A stretch of 64,000 nt of DNA from Motilibacter aurantiacus (GCF_011250645.1 NZ_JAANNO010000008.1:15894-79893), one strand, 5' to 3'. Numbered from the stretch's first letter, positions 54,327 to 63,732 are shown. The notes: a model not told the origin generated them from the letters alone. Program-made: numbers and translations.

Positions 54327-55723
54327 GGGGCGGCCAGGGGAAGGGCCACGACGAAGCGCGCGCCGCCGGCCGGGCTCTCGCAGCACCGCACCGTGCCGTG
54401 GTGCGCCGCCACGGTCTCCGCGACGAGCGCGAGGCCGAGCCCTGTGCCGCCGCTGGATGCGCGCGGGCCGCCCCCGGTCGCGAAGCGCTCGAAGACGCGC
54501 TCCCGGTCGGCGGGGGCGACCCCAGGGCCTGCGTCGTCGACGGTCAGCACGATGCGCTCCTCGTCCCGGCGGAGGGTCACGGCCGTGGCCCCGCCCCCGT
54601 GCCGGTCGGCGTTGTCGAGCAGGTTCGCCGCCAGCCGCGCGAGCCGCAGCTTGTCGCCGCGCACCCGCAGCGGGCCCGCCGGCGCGTCGAGCAGGCCCTG
54701 CGGGCGCCCGGACTCACGCAGGACGTGCCGGAGCAGGTCTCCGAGGTCCAGCAGCTGGCCGTCGGCGACGGCGTCGCGCGGATCGGCGTCGGCACGGGCC
54801 AGCTCCAGCAGCCCTTCGAGCAGCCGCTGGAACCGGCCGAGCTCCGCGTGGGCGAGGTCGAGGGCCTCCCGCCGGCGCTCGGGCGGGCCGTCGTTGCGCG
54901 CCTCGAGCAGCTCCACGCTGGCCGCGAGCGTGGTGAGCGGCGAGCGCAGCTCGTGGCTGACGTCCGCGGCGAAGCGGGCGTCGCGCTCGATCCGCTCCTG
55001 CAGCCGCCCGACCATGGCGTTGGAGGCGGTGACGATCCCGCTCAACGCCGGGTCGGACGTGGCCGGGAACCGGCGCCCGAGGTCCCCGGCGCCGATCGCG
55101 GCCGCGGTCGCCCGCATCGGCTCGAGCGGGCGCAGCGCCCGCCGCCCCAGCCACCGTCCGAGGAGGGCGCCCAGCACGCCGGCGACGAGGGTGCCGGCAG
55201 CGAGGAGCGTCGCGAGGACCCGCAACGTCCCTTGCAGCTCCTCCAGCGGTGCGATCTCGTAGACCGTGGCGTCCACGGCGGGGACGGGAACGGCCACGAC
55301 CAGGGCCAGCTCGTCGTCCACCCGGGCCGGCAGGTACGCCGGGCTGCGCAGCCCCCCGGCCGGCCGCAGGGCGGCGGGCACCGCGTCGGCGTCCAGGGTG
55401 AACGACGAGGAGTACCACTCGTCCCCCCGGCGCAGCAGCACGGCCGTCGCCCCCTGCGGGTCCAGGGCGTCGAGCGCGTCGGCGGGCGAGGTGCCGGCGG
55501 TGCCGAGCTCGGAGCGGAGGAACCGGGCGTCGAGGTACGCCTGGCGCAGGGCCGCGTCCTGGCGCTGCGCGGTCAGCACCTGCCGGGCGATGAGGTACGT
55601 CGCGACCGCGAAGACCGCGCAGACGAGGACGGCCCCGCCGGCGACGGCCGCCCCGACCCGGCCGCGCAGGCCGGCGAGCAGCGCCCCGCGCCGGGGCGCG
55701 GGGGCCTGGTCAGGCGGTGACAA
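54323..55723 (-). CDS. Sensor histidine kinase (HAMP, HisKA)
   Basis: 466 residues. Two membrane segments (VGAAVAGGAVLVCAVFAVATYLI near 20 and VLATLLAAGTLVAGVLGALLGRWLG near 180) flank an extracellular domain of about 130 residues. HAMP follows (RPLEPMRATAAAIGAGDLGRRF), then H box FAADVSHELRSPLTTLAASVE, N box LAANLLDNADRHG, G1 DDAGPGV, G2 GGTGLGLALVAE. TTG 55723 lies within the regulator's last codons; no better start is visible. It is the cognate kinase of the adjacent regulator. The signal is unknown. Confidence 0.9.
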   Translation of the reverse strand: MSPPDQAPAPRRGALLAGLRGRVGAAVAGGAVLVCAVFAVATYLIARQVLTAQRQDAALRQAYLDARFLRSELGTAGTSPADALDALDPQGATAVLLRRGDEWYSSSFTLDADAVPAALRPAGGLRSPAYLPARVDDELALVVAVPVPAVDATVYEIAPLEELQGTLRVLATLLAAGTLVAGVLGALLGRWLGRRALRPLEPMRATAAAIGAGDLGRRFPATSDPALSGIVTASNAMVGRLQERIERDARFAADVSHELRSPLTTLAASVELLEARNDGPPERRREALDLAHAELGRFQRLLEGLLELARADADPRDAVADGQLLDLGDLLRHVLRESGRPQGLLDAPAGPLRVRGDKLRLARLAANLLDNADRHGGGATAVTLRRDEERIVLTVDDAGPGVAPADRERVFERFATGGGPRASSGGTGLGLALVAETVAAHHGTVRCCESPAGGARFVVALPLAAP

Positions 55724-56426
55724 GGCGGTAGCCCAGCCCGCGCTCGGTGACCACGTAGCGCGGGCTGGCCGGGACGGGCTCGATCTTGAGCCGGAGCCTG
55801 CGCACGTGGACGTCGACCAGCCGCTCGTCGCCGTAGAACCCGTGCTCCCAGACACGCGCGAGCAGGTCCTGCCGGCTCACGACGCGGCCGCCGGCGTCCG
55901 CGAGCTCGCAGAGCAGCCGGAACTCGGTGGTCGTGAGGTGCACCCGCAGCTCGCCGCGGCGCAGGACGCCCTCCTCCGGGGAGAGCACGAGCTCGTCGGC
56001 GCCGTCGATCACGACCACGGGCGGTGGGCCGGCCGGGGCAGGGGCACCGGGGCGGGCCTGCCGGCTCAGCCGGCGGCGGAGGGCGCGCAGCCGTGCGACC
56101 ACCTCGCGCACCATGAACGGCTTGGGCACGTAGTCGTCCGCCCCCGCCTCGAGCCCCGCGATGACGTCGTCGGTGCCGGTGCGCGCGCTGATCACCACGA
56201 TCGGGATGTCGCTGAACCCGCGGACCGAGCGGATGCAGGCCAGCCCGTCCATGCCGCCCAGCATGACGTCGACGATCATGAACTCGGTCGGGTCGGTGCG
56301 CATCATGCCCACCGCCGCCTCCCCCGTCGCCGCCTCGTGGACGGAGTAGCCCTCGTCCTCGAGCCCCATGCGGAGCACGGCGCGGATGTTGTCGTCGTCC
56401 TCGACGACGAGCACGGTGCCGGTCAC
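55710..56426 (-). CDS. OmpR/PhoB-type response regulator
   Basis: 238 residues from GTG 56426. Receiver: VLVVEDDDNIRAVL, phospho-Asp in FMIVDVMLGGMDG, Thr/Ser in VVISARTG, Lys in YVPKPF. Winged helix: VHLTTTEFRLLCELADAGGRVVSRQDLLARVWEHGFYGDERLVDVHVRRLRLKI by positions about 160-215. No ribosome-binding site is seen; GACAAT (complement of 56432-56437) could be a -10 for leaderless expression. First gene of a regulator-kinase-lipoprotein operon. Confidence 0.92.
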   Translation of the reverse strand: MTGTVLVVEDDDNIRAVLRMGLEDEGYSVHEAATGEAAVGMMRTDPTEFMIVDVMLGGMDGLACIRSVRGFSDIPIVVISARTGTDDVIAGLEAGADDYVPKPFMVREVVARLRALRRRLSRQARPGAPAPAGPPPVVVIDGADELVLSPEEGVLRRGELRVHLTTTEFRLLCELADAGGRVVSRQDLLARVWEHGFYGDERLVDVHVRRLRLKIEPVPASPRYVVTERGLGYRLVTA

Positions 56427-56463
56427 GGGCCGATTGTCCCAAGCCCGGGCGACCGACGGCACA

Positions 56464-56503
56464 CCGAAGGTGCCGACGTGCGAACGAACGTCGGCACCTT
56501 CGG
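56464..56503 (-). terminator. Terminator of the CBM2 gene
   Basis: CCGAAGGTGCCGACGT / ACGTCGGCACCTTCGG, 16-bp perfect stem, 8-base loop, 23 bases after the CBM2 stop. It separates that gene from the two-component operon. Confidence 0.75.
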
Positions 56504-56525
56504 CGAAGAGCGCTTCAACGAACGG

Positions 56526-57266
56526 TCAGAGGAGGCCGTTCAGCATCGTGCGGGCGAAGCTCTGCAGCTCCGTGCGGGCGCCCGCGGTGATGTCCTCCTG
56601 GCCGCGCTTGTAGGTGAACTGCTTGAGGAACTGGCGCAGGTGGTAGATCTCGAGCTTCTGGTTGTCCCGCGCCTCGTCGCGCTGGATCTGCTGCACCCGG
56701 TTGCGGACCGACTTCAGCAGCCCGTCGCGCAGGTCGCCGGACGCGGCGTAGCCCTCGACCATCTGGCTGAGGGTGCCCGCCAGCCCGGTGCTCGCCCGGC
56801 CCCTGGAGGCCGTCTCGCCGCAGGCGGTCCCGCTCAGCGTGACGCTCGTCGGGTTGCCGCTGACCCCGTTGGCGATGAAGCCGATCGTCAGCTGCTTGCC
56901 CGGCTGGATCGTCTGGTTGAAGTGCAGCGGCTTGGCCGTCACGGTCGAGCCGCTCTGCGTCCAGTCCGCGCTCCACAGCTTGGCCACCTGCTGCCCCGAG
57001 CCGGAGAAGGTGAACTGGAGCGTCCAGTCGGTGATGGGCGCGGTGCCGGTGTTCCAGAACCGGATTGTCGAGGTGAAGCCGGTGCTGCGGCCCTTCCACG
57101 AGCCGTTCAGCGTGTACGTGGCCTTGCACGAGTCCACCGTCGTCGTCGCCGCCGGCTTGTTGCTCGCGGCGTGCGCGGGGGCGGCGAGGCCACCCGCCAG
57201 CGCGACCGCCGCCACGCCCGCGAGCGCCACCGGCGCCAGTCGCTGTCGCGAAATCACGTTCGTCAC
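56526..57266 (-). CDS. Secreted CBM2 protein with a FIMAH-like C-terminal domain
   Basis: About 246 residues. A Sec signal peptide (APVALAGVAAVALAGGLAAPAHA-A) is followed by a family 2 carbohydrate-binding module (CKATYTLNGSWKGRSTGFTSTIRFWNTGTAPITDWTLQFTF by positions 47-88; Cys pair at 47 and about 148; surface Trp residues). A helical domain closes the protein (MVEGYAASGDLRDGLLKSVRNRVQQIQ ... LRQFLKQFTYKRGQEDITAGARTELQSFA), like FIMAH modules of secreted hydrolases. No catalytic domain is present. GTG 57266 is one base from its GGGAGG; GTG 57257 (spacing ten) is equally likely. It may bind cellulose, chitin or the cell wall. Confidence 0.8.
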   Translation of the reverse strand: MTNVISRQRLAPVALAGVAAVALAGGLAAPAHAASNKPAATTTVDSCKATYTLNGSWKGRSTGFTSTIRFWNTGTAPITDWTLQFTFSGSGQQVAKLWSADWTQSGSTVTAKPLHFNQTIQPGKQLTIGFIANGVSGNPTSVTLSGTACGETASRGRASTGLAGTLSQMVEGYAASGDLRDGLLKSVRNRVQQIQRDEARDNQKLEIYHLRQFLKQFTYKRGQEDITAGARTELQSFARTMLNGLL

Positions 57267-57425
57267 ACCTCCCGTTGAATGACGACAGGCTCGTCGCCGG
57301 GTCCATTGCTATCGACAGGCGTGCGACGGGGTCCATGACGGCGGCGTGACAAATCAGCGGGCGAAGGGGACACACCGGAGGGTCGTGGAGCATCTCGGCG
57401 TCACCCGTTCTGGTTTGCTGGTCCC

Positions 57426-58562
57426 GTGAGCCGCAGCCCGCGCGTCGTGCTCGCCCCCGACAAGTTCAAGGGCTCGGCGACGGCCGATGAGGTCGCCGCC
57501 GCGCTGCGTCGGGGGCTGCTGGCCCGCCTGCCCGGCCTCGACGTGGTGGACGCTCCCGTGGCCGACGGTGGTGACGGCACGCTGGCCGCGGCGCTGCGGG
57601 CCGGCTGGGAGCGGGTGCCCGTCACGGTGCCCGGCCCGACGGGCGAGCCGGTCGTCACCGCGTACGCCCGTGCGGGGGGCACCGCGATCGTCGAGCTCGC
57701 GGACGCCTGCGGCCTCGCCCGGCTGCCCGGCGGCGCCCCGCGCCCGCTGACCGCGAGCACGGCCGGGGCCGGCCTGGTGGTGCGGGCCGCGCTCGACGCC
57801 GGCTGCCGCCGGGTCGTCCTCGGTATCGGCGGCAGCGCGAGCACCGACGGGGGCGCCGGCCTCCTGCAGGCCCTGGGCGCCCGCCTGCTGGACGCCTCGG
57901 GCCACGAGCTCGGCCCGGGCGGCGCCGCCCTGGCCGGGCTCGACCGGCTGGACCTGAGCAGCCTGCACCCTGGGCTCGTGACGGCGGAGGTGGTCGTCGC
58001 CTGCGACGTCGACAACCCGCTGACCGGTCCGGCCGGTGCCGCCGTGGTCTACGGGCCGCAGAAGGGCGCCTCGGCGGCCGACGTCGAGCTCCTCGACGGC
58101 GCGCTCACCCGGTGGGCGGACGTGGTGTCCGCGGCCACCGGGAGCGACGTGCGCGGAGCGCCGGGGGCGGGCGCCGCGGGTGGTGTGGGGTACGCGGCCG
58201 TCGCGCTGCTCGGTGCGGCGCTCCGCCCCGGGGTCGAGCTGGTGCTCGAGCTCGTCGGCTTCGCCGACCGGGTGGAGGGCGCCGGGCTGGTCGTCGTGGG
58301 CGAGGGGTCGCTCGACGAGCAGACGCTGCACGGCAAGGCGGTGATGGGCGTCACCGCCGCCGCGCGGCGGGCCGGCGCCCGCGTGGTCGGGGTGTGCGGG
58401 AGGCGGTCGCTGGGCGACGACCTGCTGCGCGCGGCGGGCGTCGAGGCGGCGTACGCGCTGACCGACCTCGAGCCCGACGTCGCCGTCTGCATAGCCGACG
58501 CCCCACGTCTGCTGGCCCTGCTCGGCGAGCGCCTCGTCGACGACGGCCTCGTGCCCGGCTGA
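57426..58562 (+). CDS. Glycerate kinase (GarK/GlxK type I)
   Basis: 378 residues. N-terminal VVLAPDKFKGSATADEVA is the family signature; PVADGGDGTLAAAL, VLGIGGSASTDGGAGLLQALG and VVVGEGSLDEQTLHGKAVMGV are further conserved loops. It phosphorylates glycerate with ATP. It converges on the LacI gene with one base between stops. No other glycerate or glyoxylate gene is near. Confidence 0.93.
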   Translation: MSRSPRVVLAPDKFKGSATADEVAAALRRGLLARLPGLDVVDAPVADGGDGTLAAALRAGWERVPVTVPGPTGEPVVTAYARAGGTAIVELADACGLARLPGGAPRPLTASTAGAGLVVRAALDAGCRRVVLGIGGSASTDGGAGLLQALGARLLDASGHELGPGGAALAGLDRLDLSSLHPGLVTAEVVVACDVDNPLTGPAGAAVVYGPQKGASAADVELLDGALTRWADVVSAATGSDVRGAPGAGAAGGVGYAAVALLGAALRPGVELVLELVGFADRVEGAGLVVVGEGSLDEQTLHGKAVMGVTAAARRAGARVVGVCGRRSLGDDLLRAAGVEAAYALTDLEPDVAVCIADAPRLLALLGERLVDDGLVPG

Positions 58563-58563
58563 C

Positions 58564-59604
58564 TCAGCCGCGGTGGCCCGGCGGCGGGGCGGTGGAGTCG
58601 CGCACGACCAGCTCGTGCCCGCTCGACCGTCGCCGCGGGCGTGACGACGGCGGCTTCAGGGCCATCGCCAGAGCCAGCTCGCCCAGCTGGGTCATGTGCA
58701 GCCGGACCGTCGTGAGGCCGGGCGCGAGGTCTGCGGCGACCGCGATGTCGTCGATCCCCACGACGGACACGTCCGCCGGCACCGAGACGCCGCGCGCCCG
58801 CAGCGTCGAGAGGACGCCGATGGCCATCACGTCGTTGAGGGCCAGGACGGCCGTGGTTCCCGGGTGCTCGTCCAGGATCTGCTCGGCGGCCTCCCGGCCC
58901 CCGTCCCGCGTGAAGGCGGAGTGGACGACCGGGACGTCCTCCGGCGCGAGGCCGTGCCGGGCGCAGGCGGTACGGACCCCGGCGACCCGGTCCTCCACCG
59001 TCGTCAGCATGGGGGCGCCGGCGGCCACGGCGATCCGCCGGTGCCCGAGCGAGAGCACGTGCTCGGCGATCGCGTCGCCGGCGGCGACGTTGGCGGGGAG
59101 CACGGCGTCGGTGCGCAGGAAGTGCCGTCCGATGACGGCGGCGCGGCCGCCCGCTGCCTGGAACGCCCGCAGCTCCCGGTCCGCCTCCGCCTGCAGGTTG
59201 GGGTCGACGTAGCCCGAGCCGGCGATCAGCACGGCCTGGGTGCCGTGGGCGAGCAGGGTCCGGATCTGGGAGAGCTCGGTGAGGGGGTCACGCCCGGAGT
59301 GGCAGATCTGCACCGTGAGCCCGCGGGCGGTGGCGAGGTGCACCACACCGCTGGCGATCTCGGAGAAGTACGGGTCACCGATCTCGTGCACGATGAGGCC
59401 GACGATGGAGGTCGACCCCCCGGCGAGCGTCCGGGCGTGCACGTTGACGACGTAGCCGAGGTCGGTGGCGACCTGGCGGACGTGGGCGGCGACCGCCTCG
59501 CTGACGCCGTCCTGCCCCCGCAGCGAGCGTGACGCCGTCGCGATGGAGACGCCCGCGCGCTCGGCCACGTCGATCAGCCGCGTGCTGGCGCCCGACCGTG
59601 GCAT
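58564..59604 (-). CDS. LacI-family regulator of the Liv-type transporter
   Basis: 346 residues from ATG 59604, with GGAGG eight bases upstream. DNA-binding helix: TRLIDVAERAGVSIATASRSLRGQDGVSEAVAAHVRQVATDLGYV by positions 8-52, including the hinge helix. Periplasmic-binding-like ligand domain follows (VGLIVHEIGDPYFSEIASGV, VLALNDVMAIGVL, VVGIDDIAVAADLAPGLTTV). It is divergent from a branched-chain-type ABC transporter operon, with an 18-base palindrome between. The effector is probably the transported compound. Confidence 0.9.
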   Translation of the reverse strand: MPRSGASTRLIDVAERAGVSIATASRSLRGQDGVSEAVAAHVRQVATDLGYVVNVHARTLAGGSTSIVGLIVHEIGDPYFSEIASGVVHLATARGLTVQICHSGRDPLTELSQIRTLLAHGTQAVLIAGSGYVDPNLQAEADRELRAFQAAGGRAAVIGRHFLRTDAVLPANVAAGDAIAEHVLSLGHRRIAVAAGAPMLTTVEDRVAGVRTACARHGLAPEDVPVVHSAFTRDGGREAAEQILDEHPGTTAVLALNDVMAIGVLSTLRARGVSVPADVSVVGIDDIAVAADLAPGLTTVRLHMTQLGELALAMALKPPSSRPRRRSSGHELVVRDSTAPPPGHRG

Positions 59605-59687
59605 CGCGCCCACCTCCGAAATTCGTCCGATTCGCCGGGCCGTGTCCCTTGCCCGCACCGACGGGCCGTCCTAGTGTACGAGCGCGC

Positions 59688-59705
59688 TACGAAAGCGCTT
59701 ACGTA
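59688..59705. promoter_or_regulatory. LacI-type operator, TACGAAAGCGCTTACGTA
   Basis: An 18-base near-perfect palindrome (16 of 18 positions symmetric) with a central CG, as LacI/GalR-family proteins prefer. It lies 24 bases before the substrate-binding protein start and 83 bases from the LacI start. Confidence 0.7.
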
Positions 59706-59729
59706 CCTCGACGACGAGGAGCTACGCGT

Positions 59730-60974
59730 ATGCAGTCGAGCCGTTCCCGCCTGCGCATCGCAGCGGGTGTTGGGATCTGCGCCCTCCTGATGAGCGCCTG
59801 TTCGGCCGTGGACAACGCATCGTCCGACGAGTCCGACGCAGGGGGCGGCGACACGACCGAGCCGATCACCATCGGGGTCTCGCTCCCGCTGACCGGCGAC
59901 TTCTCCGAGCCGGGCAAGGGGGTGCAGCGCGGCTACGAGGCCTGGGCGAAGATCGTCAACGACTCCGGAGGCCTGCTCGGGCGCCAGGTCGAGCTGAAGG
60001 TCCTGGACGACCAGTCGAACGCCGACCGGGTCGTCGCCGACTACGAGTCCCTCATCGCCCAGGACGAGGTGGACCTGGTCTTCGGGCCCTTCTCCACCCG
60101 CCTCGTCGTGCCCTCCGCCCGCGTGGCGAAGGAGTACGGGATGCTCTTCGTCGAGCCGGCCGGCGCCGCGGCGGAGGTCTTCGAACAGGGCTTCGACAAC
60201 CTCTTCTACGCGGCGCCCGCGGTCGCGAACGACCACTACAACTACCTCGCCGAGCACATCCTCGCGATGCCGGAGGGCCAACGCCCGAAGACGGTCGCGT
60301 ACGCGGCGATGGACGACCCGTTCGCGCAGGGCACGGCGTACGGGTTGAAGGAGAAGCTCGAGGCGGGCGGCATCAGGACGGTCGCGGACGAGGTCTACCC
60401 GCCCAACACCACGGACTTCAGCAGCATCGCGGCCAAGATCGCGGACGCGAAGGCCGACATGCTGGTCGGCGGCTCGCAGTACCAGGACGCCGTCAACCTC
60501 ATCGTCGCACTGCAGCAGCTGGACTACCAGCCGAAGATGGCGGCATTCTCGACCGCGCCGACGAATCCCGAGTTCTCGAAGGCGATCGGCGAGAAGACCG
60601 AGGGAATCCTGTCCCCCACCGGTTACACCACCAAGGCCGACTACCCGAGCAACGTCGAGTTCGTGGAGAAGTACACCGCGCAATTCGGGAACCCTCCTTC
60701 GGAGGACGAGGCGAACGCCTACACCACCGGGCAGGTCGTGGCGGCGGCGGTGGAGGCCGTGGGCTGCGCAGAGCAGGGTGACTGCCAGCAGCGTCTCATC
60801 GACTGGCTGCGCGACAACACGGTCGAGACGGTCGTCGGGCCGCTGTCGTGGGACGAGGTCGGCCGGCCGGAGGCCGCCCACCTGATCCAGCAGTACGTCG
60901 ACGGGGAGATCCAGATCGTCCTCCCGGAGGACCAGAAGGAAGCCGACTTCCTGTTCCCGAAGCCGGCGTGGTGA
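59730..60974 (+). CDS. Liv-type ABC transporter substrate-binding lipoprotein
   Basis: 414 residues. Lipobox in AAGVGICALLMSACSA. The mature domain has ITIGVSLPLTGDFSEPGKGVQRGYEAWAKIVNDSGGLLGRQVEL and VDLVFGPFSTRLVVPSA, the type I periplasmic-binding fold of the LivJ/AmiC group. It is the first gene of the operon SBP-permease-permease-ATPase-ATPase. Ligands of such systems include amino acids, amides, urea and aromatic acids; the ligand here is unknown. Control by a LacI-family protein, unusual for amino-acid transporters, hints at a non-amino-acid ligand. Confidence 0.9.
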   Translation: MQSSRSRLRIAAGVGICALLMSACSAVDNASSDESDAGGGDTTEPITIGVSLPLTGDFSEPGKGVQRGYEAWAKIVNDSGGLLGRQVELKVLDDQSNADRVVADYESLIAQDEVDLVFGPFSTRLVVPSARVAKEYGMLFVEPAGAAAEVFEQGFDNLFYAAPAVANDHYNYLAEHILAMPEGQRPKTVAYAAMDDPFAQGTAYGLKEKLEAGGIRTVADEVYPPNTTDFSSIAAKIADAKADMLVGGSQYQDAVNLIVALQQLDYQPKMAAFSTAPTNPEFSKAIGEKTEGILSPTGYTTKADYPSNVEFVEKYTAQFGNPPSEDEANAYTTGQVVAAAVEAVGCAEQGDCQQRLIDWLRDNTVETVVGPLSWDEVGRPEAAHLIQQYVDGEIQIVLPEDQKEADFLFPKPAW

Positions 60975-60981
60975 CGCCCCC

Positions 60982-61869
60982 GTGACCTCCCCGCAGCTGG
61001 TCTTCCAGAGCTTGGTCCTGGGCGTCCTGCTGGGCGGCCTGTACGCCCTGCTCGCCGCAGGCCTCACGCTCTACTTCGGGGTGATGCGGGTGGTGATGAT
61101 CGCGCACTCCGCGTTCCTCATCCTCGCGGCCTACCTCGCGTGGTGGTTCAACGACAGGACCGGGCTGGACCCGCTGCTCTCGCTCGCGTTGACCGTCCCG
61201 CTCTTCTTCGTGGCCGGCGTCCTCATGCAGCGTCTGCTGATCCGGCGGCTCAGCCCGGTCACCCTCACCATGATGTCGGTGCTGCTCACCTTCGCCGTGG
61301 CGCTGGTCATCGAGGGCCTGCTCGGCTACGTGTTCAGCGGCACGCAGCGCCGCATCCAGCTCGGCTACAGCGGGTCGAGCCTGGAGCTCTTCGGGGCGCG
61401 GGTCGCGGTCGTGAAGCTCATCGCGTTCGGCCTGGCAGCCGCCGCGCTGCTCGGGCTCTACCTGCTGCTCAAGCGGAGCAGGCTGGGCCAGGCGCTGCGG
61501 GCGACGATCCAGCACCGCGACGCCGCCGCGCTGGTCGGCATCGACACCGACCGCGTGGCGGGCTACGGCTTCGGGCTCGGCCTCGCGACGGCGGCCGTCG
61601 GCGGCACAGCGCTGGCGCTCGACTCCACGATCTACCCGTCCCTGCACTGGCACTGGATCGGGCCGCTCATGGCCATCATCGTCGTGGGCGGGCTGGGGAG
61701 CATCCCCGGCGCGGCGATCGCCGCGATGGCGCTCGGGATCCTGCAGAGCCTGCTGCAGCTCGAGATGGGCACCACGTGGGCGCAGACCGTCTTCTACGTC
61801 GCGCTCTTCGCGACCCTCATGGTCCGTCCCCAGGGATTCTTCGGAGGACGCCTTGCGCAGCGTTTCTGA
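60982..61869 (+). CDS. Liv-type ABC transporter permease (LivH family)
   Basis: 295 residues from GTG 60982, seven bases after the binding protein. About eight membrane segments. It opens LVLGVLLGGLYALLAAGLTLYFGVMRVVMIAHSAFLILAAYLAWW, the LivH signature near residues 10-50, and ends with ILQSLLQLEMGTTWAQTVFYVALFATLMVRPQGFFGG. Forms the channel with the LivM-type subunit. The last bases overlap the next gene by 17. Confidence 0.92.
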   Translation: MTSPQLVFQSLVLGVLLGGLYALLAAGLTLYFGVMRVVMIAHSAFLILAAYLAWWFNDRTGLDPLLSLALTVPLFFVAGVLMQRLLIRRLSPVTLTMMSVLLTFAVALVIEGLLGYVFSGTQRRIQLGYSGSSLELFGARVAVVKLIAFGLAAAALLGLYLLLKRSRLGQALRATIQHRDAAALVGIDTDRVAGYGFGLGLATAAVGGTALALDSTIYPSLHWHWIGPLMAIIVVGGLGSIPGAAIAAMALGILQSLLQLEMGTTWAQTVFYVALFATLMVRPQGFFGGRLAQRF

Positions 61870-62956
61870 CCCCTCCGCGCTGCGGGCCGCCCGCTGGGGT
61901 CTGCTCCTCGCCGCCGCGGCGCTCGTCTTCACCTTCCCCGTCCTGGCCCCGAACGCGTACATCCTCTCGGCCGGCGTGGTCGTCGCGAACTACGCCGTGC
62001 TGGCGACGTCGTGGAACTTCATGGGCGGGTTCACCGGCTACATCTCGCTGGGGCACGCGGCGTACTTCGGGCTCGGGGCGTACGGCACCGGGCTGCTCGT
62101 CACCAAGGCGGACGTGCCGAGCTTCGGCGCGCTCGTGCTCGCCGCGGCATCGGTCGCGGTCCTCGCGGTCCCCATCGGGATCGCTGCGCTGCGCGTGCGC
62201 GGCGCGTCCTTCGTCATCGTCTCCATCGCGCTGGTGCTCATCCTGCTCCTGGTCTTCCAGAGCTGGGCGTCCTTCACCGGCGGGTCCAACGGCCTGAACG
62301 TGCCGCGGCCCTTCCCCGGCCTGCTGCGCCCCGAGCACCACCTGGTCTTCTACTACCTGTTCGCGGCCCTGCTCTGCCTGGCGCTGCTGACCTGGTGGGC
62401 CATCGACCGCTCCCGCTTCGGGATGGGGCTGAAGGCGATCCGCGAGGACGAGGACAAGGCCCAGTCGTTGGGCGTGCCCACCTTCGCCTACAAGCTGGTG
62501 GCGTTCGTCGTCTCCGCGACGTTCACCGCGCTGGGGGGCGGGCTCTACGCGCTCTGGTTCGGCGACCTCGACCCCATCTTCCAGTTCTCCATCCTCGTCG
62601 GGTCCTACATGGTGCTCATGGCGCTGCTGGGCGGCATCCGCAACCTGTTCGGCCCGGTCGTCGGAGCGGTGGTCGTCGGCTCCGCGCTCGAGTACTTCAA
62701 GCTCGAGTTCGGCGACACGCAGTTCCACCTCGTCGCGGCCGGCCTGCTGCTCGCGCTCGTCGTGCTCTTCATGCCCGACGGCATGCTGCCGTTCCTCGGC
62801 GACCTGCTGCGCCGGCTGGGGCCCGGCCAGAGCTCGATCCGCGAGGTGACGGCCGAGGAGCTGCTCGCGCAGGACTCCGGACGGGAGGGCATGCCCGGGC
62901 AGCCGGGCCCGGCCGAAGGGCAGCGCACCGCAGCCCGCTCGGAGGCGGCCCGATGA
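61853..62956 (+). CDS. Liv-type ABC transporter permease (LivM family)
   Basis: 367 residues from TTG 61853, with GGAGGA four bases upstream. About ten membrane segments; signature ATSWNFMGGFTGYISLGHAAYFGLGAY, then RFGMGLKAIREDEDKAQSLGV, the EAA-like cytoplasmic loop that contacts the ATPases. A hydrophilic tail of about 50 residues follows the last helix, longer than usual. Stop overlaps the next ATG. Confidence 0.92.
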   Translation: MRSVSDPSALRAARWGLLLAAAALVFTFPVLAPNAYILSAGVVVANYAVLATSWNFMGGFTGYISLGHAAYFGLGAYGTGLLVTKADVPSFGALVLAAASVAVLAVPIGIAALRVRGASFVIVSIALVLILLLVFQSWASFTGGSNGLNVPRPFPGLLRPEHHLVFYYLFAALLCLALLTWWAIDRSRFGMGLKAIREDEDKAQSLGVPTFAYKLVAFVVSATFTALGGGLYALWFGDLDPIFQFSILVGSYMVLMALLGGIRNLFGPVVGAVVVGSALEYFKLEFGDTQFHLVAAGLLLALVVLFMPDGMLPFLGDLLRRLGPGQSSIREVTAEELLAQDSGREGMPGQPGPAEGQRTAARSEAAR

Positions 62957-63732
62957 GCGCCGGGCAGCTCGCCTCCGCGGCCGCCGGGGCCGGCGCGGTC
63001 GAGCCGGGGCTGGCGACGACCGGGCTGACGAAGAGCTACGGCGGGGTCTGCGCGGTGAACGACGCGTCGGTGACCTTCCACCACGGCCGGGTCAACGCCC
63101 TCATCGGGCCGAACGGCTCGGGCAAGACGACGTTCTTCAATTGCGTGACCGGGATGATCCGCCCGGACACGGGCCGGGTGACGTACCGCGGCAAGGAGAT
63201 CACCGGCTGGGCGCCGCACCGGGTCGCCGCCGCCGGCATCGGGCGCAGCTTCCAGCTCTGCCGGGTCTTCCCGCGGATGACGGCGCTGGAGAACGTCCTC
63301 GTGGCGGCGCGGGCCCGCACCCTGCGCACGCTGCTGTCCGGCGCGTACGACCGCGAGCTCGTCGACCGCGCCCGCGGCTGGCTGGCGCGCGTCGGGCTGG
63401 ACCACGTGGAGGGCCTGGAGGCCCGCAACCTGTCCTACGGGCAGCAGAAGCTGCTCGAGCTCGCCGGCGTGCTCATGGCGGACCCCGAGACGATCCTGCT
63501 CGACGAGCCCGCCGGCGGCGTGAACCCGGCGCTCATCGGCCGCATCGGCACCCTCGTCCGCGAGCTCAACGCCGAGGGCAAGACCTTCCTCATCGTCGAG
63601 CACAACATGGAGATGGTGATGAGCCTGTCCGACCACGTCGTCGTGTTCGACCGCGGGCGGCCGATCGCCGAGGGGCCGCCCTGGTCCGTGCAGGCGGACC
63701 CACGCGTGCTGGAGGCCTACCTTGGCGTCTGA
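62953..63732 (+). CDS. Liv-type ABC transporter ATP-binding protein (LivG family)
   Basis: 259 residues from ATG 62953. Walker A ALIGPNGSGKTTFFN, Q-loop SFQLCRVFPRMTALENV, signature NLSYGQQKLLELAGVLMADPETILLDEPAGGVNP (the LSYGQQ and Walker B ILLDEPAGG parts), switch His in VEHNMEMVMSLSDHVVV. The first 20 residues are an Ala/Gly-rich extension absent in most LivG. Confidence 0.93.
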   Translation: MSAGQLASAAAGAGAVEPGLATTGLTKSYGGVCAVNDASVTFHHGRVNALIGPNGSGKTTFFNCVTGMIRPDTGRVTYRGKEITGWAPHRVAAAGIGRSFQLCRVFPRMTALENVLVAARARTLRTLLSGAYDRELVDRARGWLARVGLDHVEGLEARNLSYGQQKLLELAGVLMADPETILLDEPAGGVNPALIGRIGTLVRELNAEGKTFLIVEHNMEMVMSLSDHVVVFDRGRPIAEGPPWSVQADPRVLEAYLGV

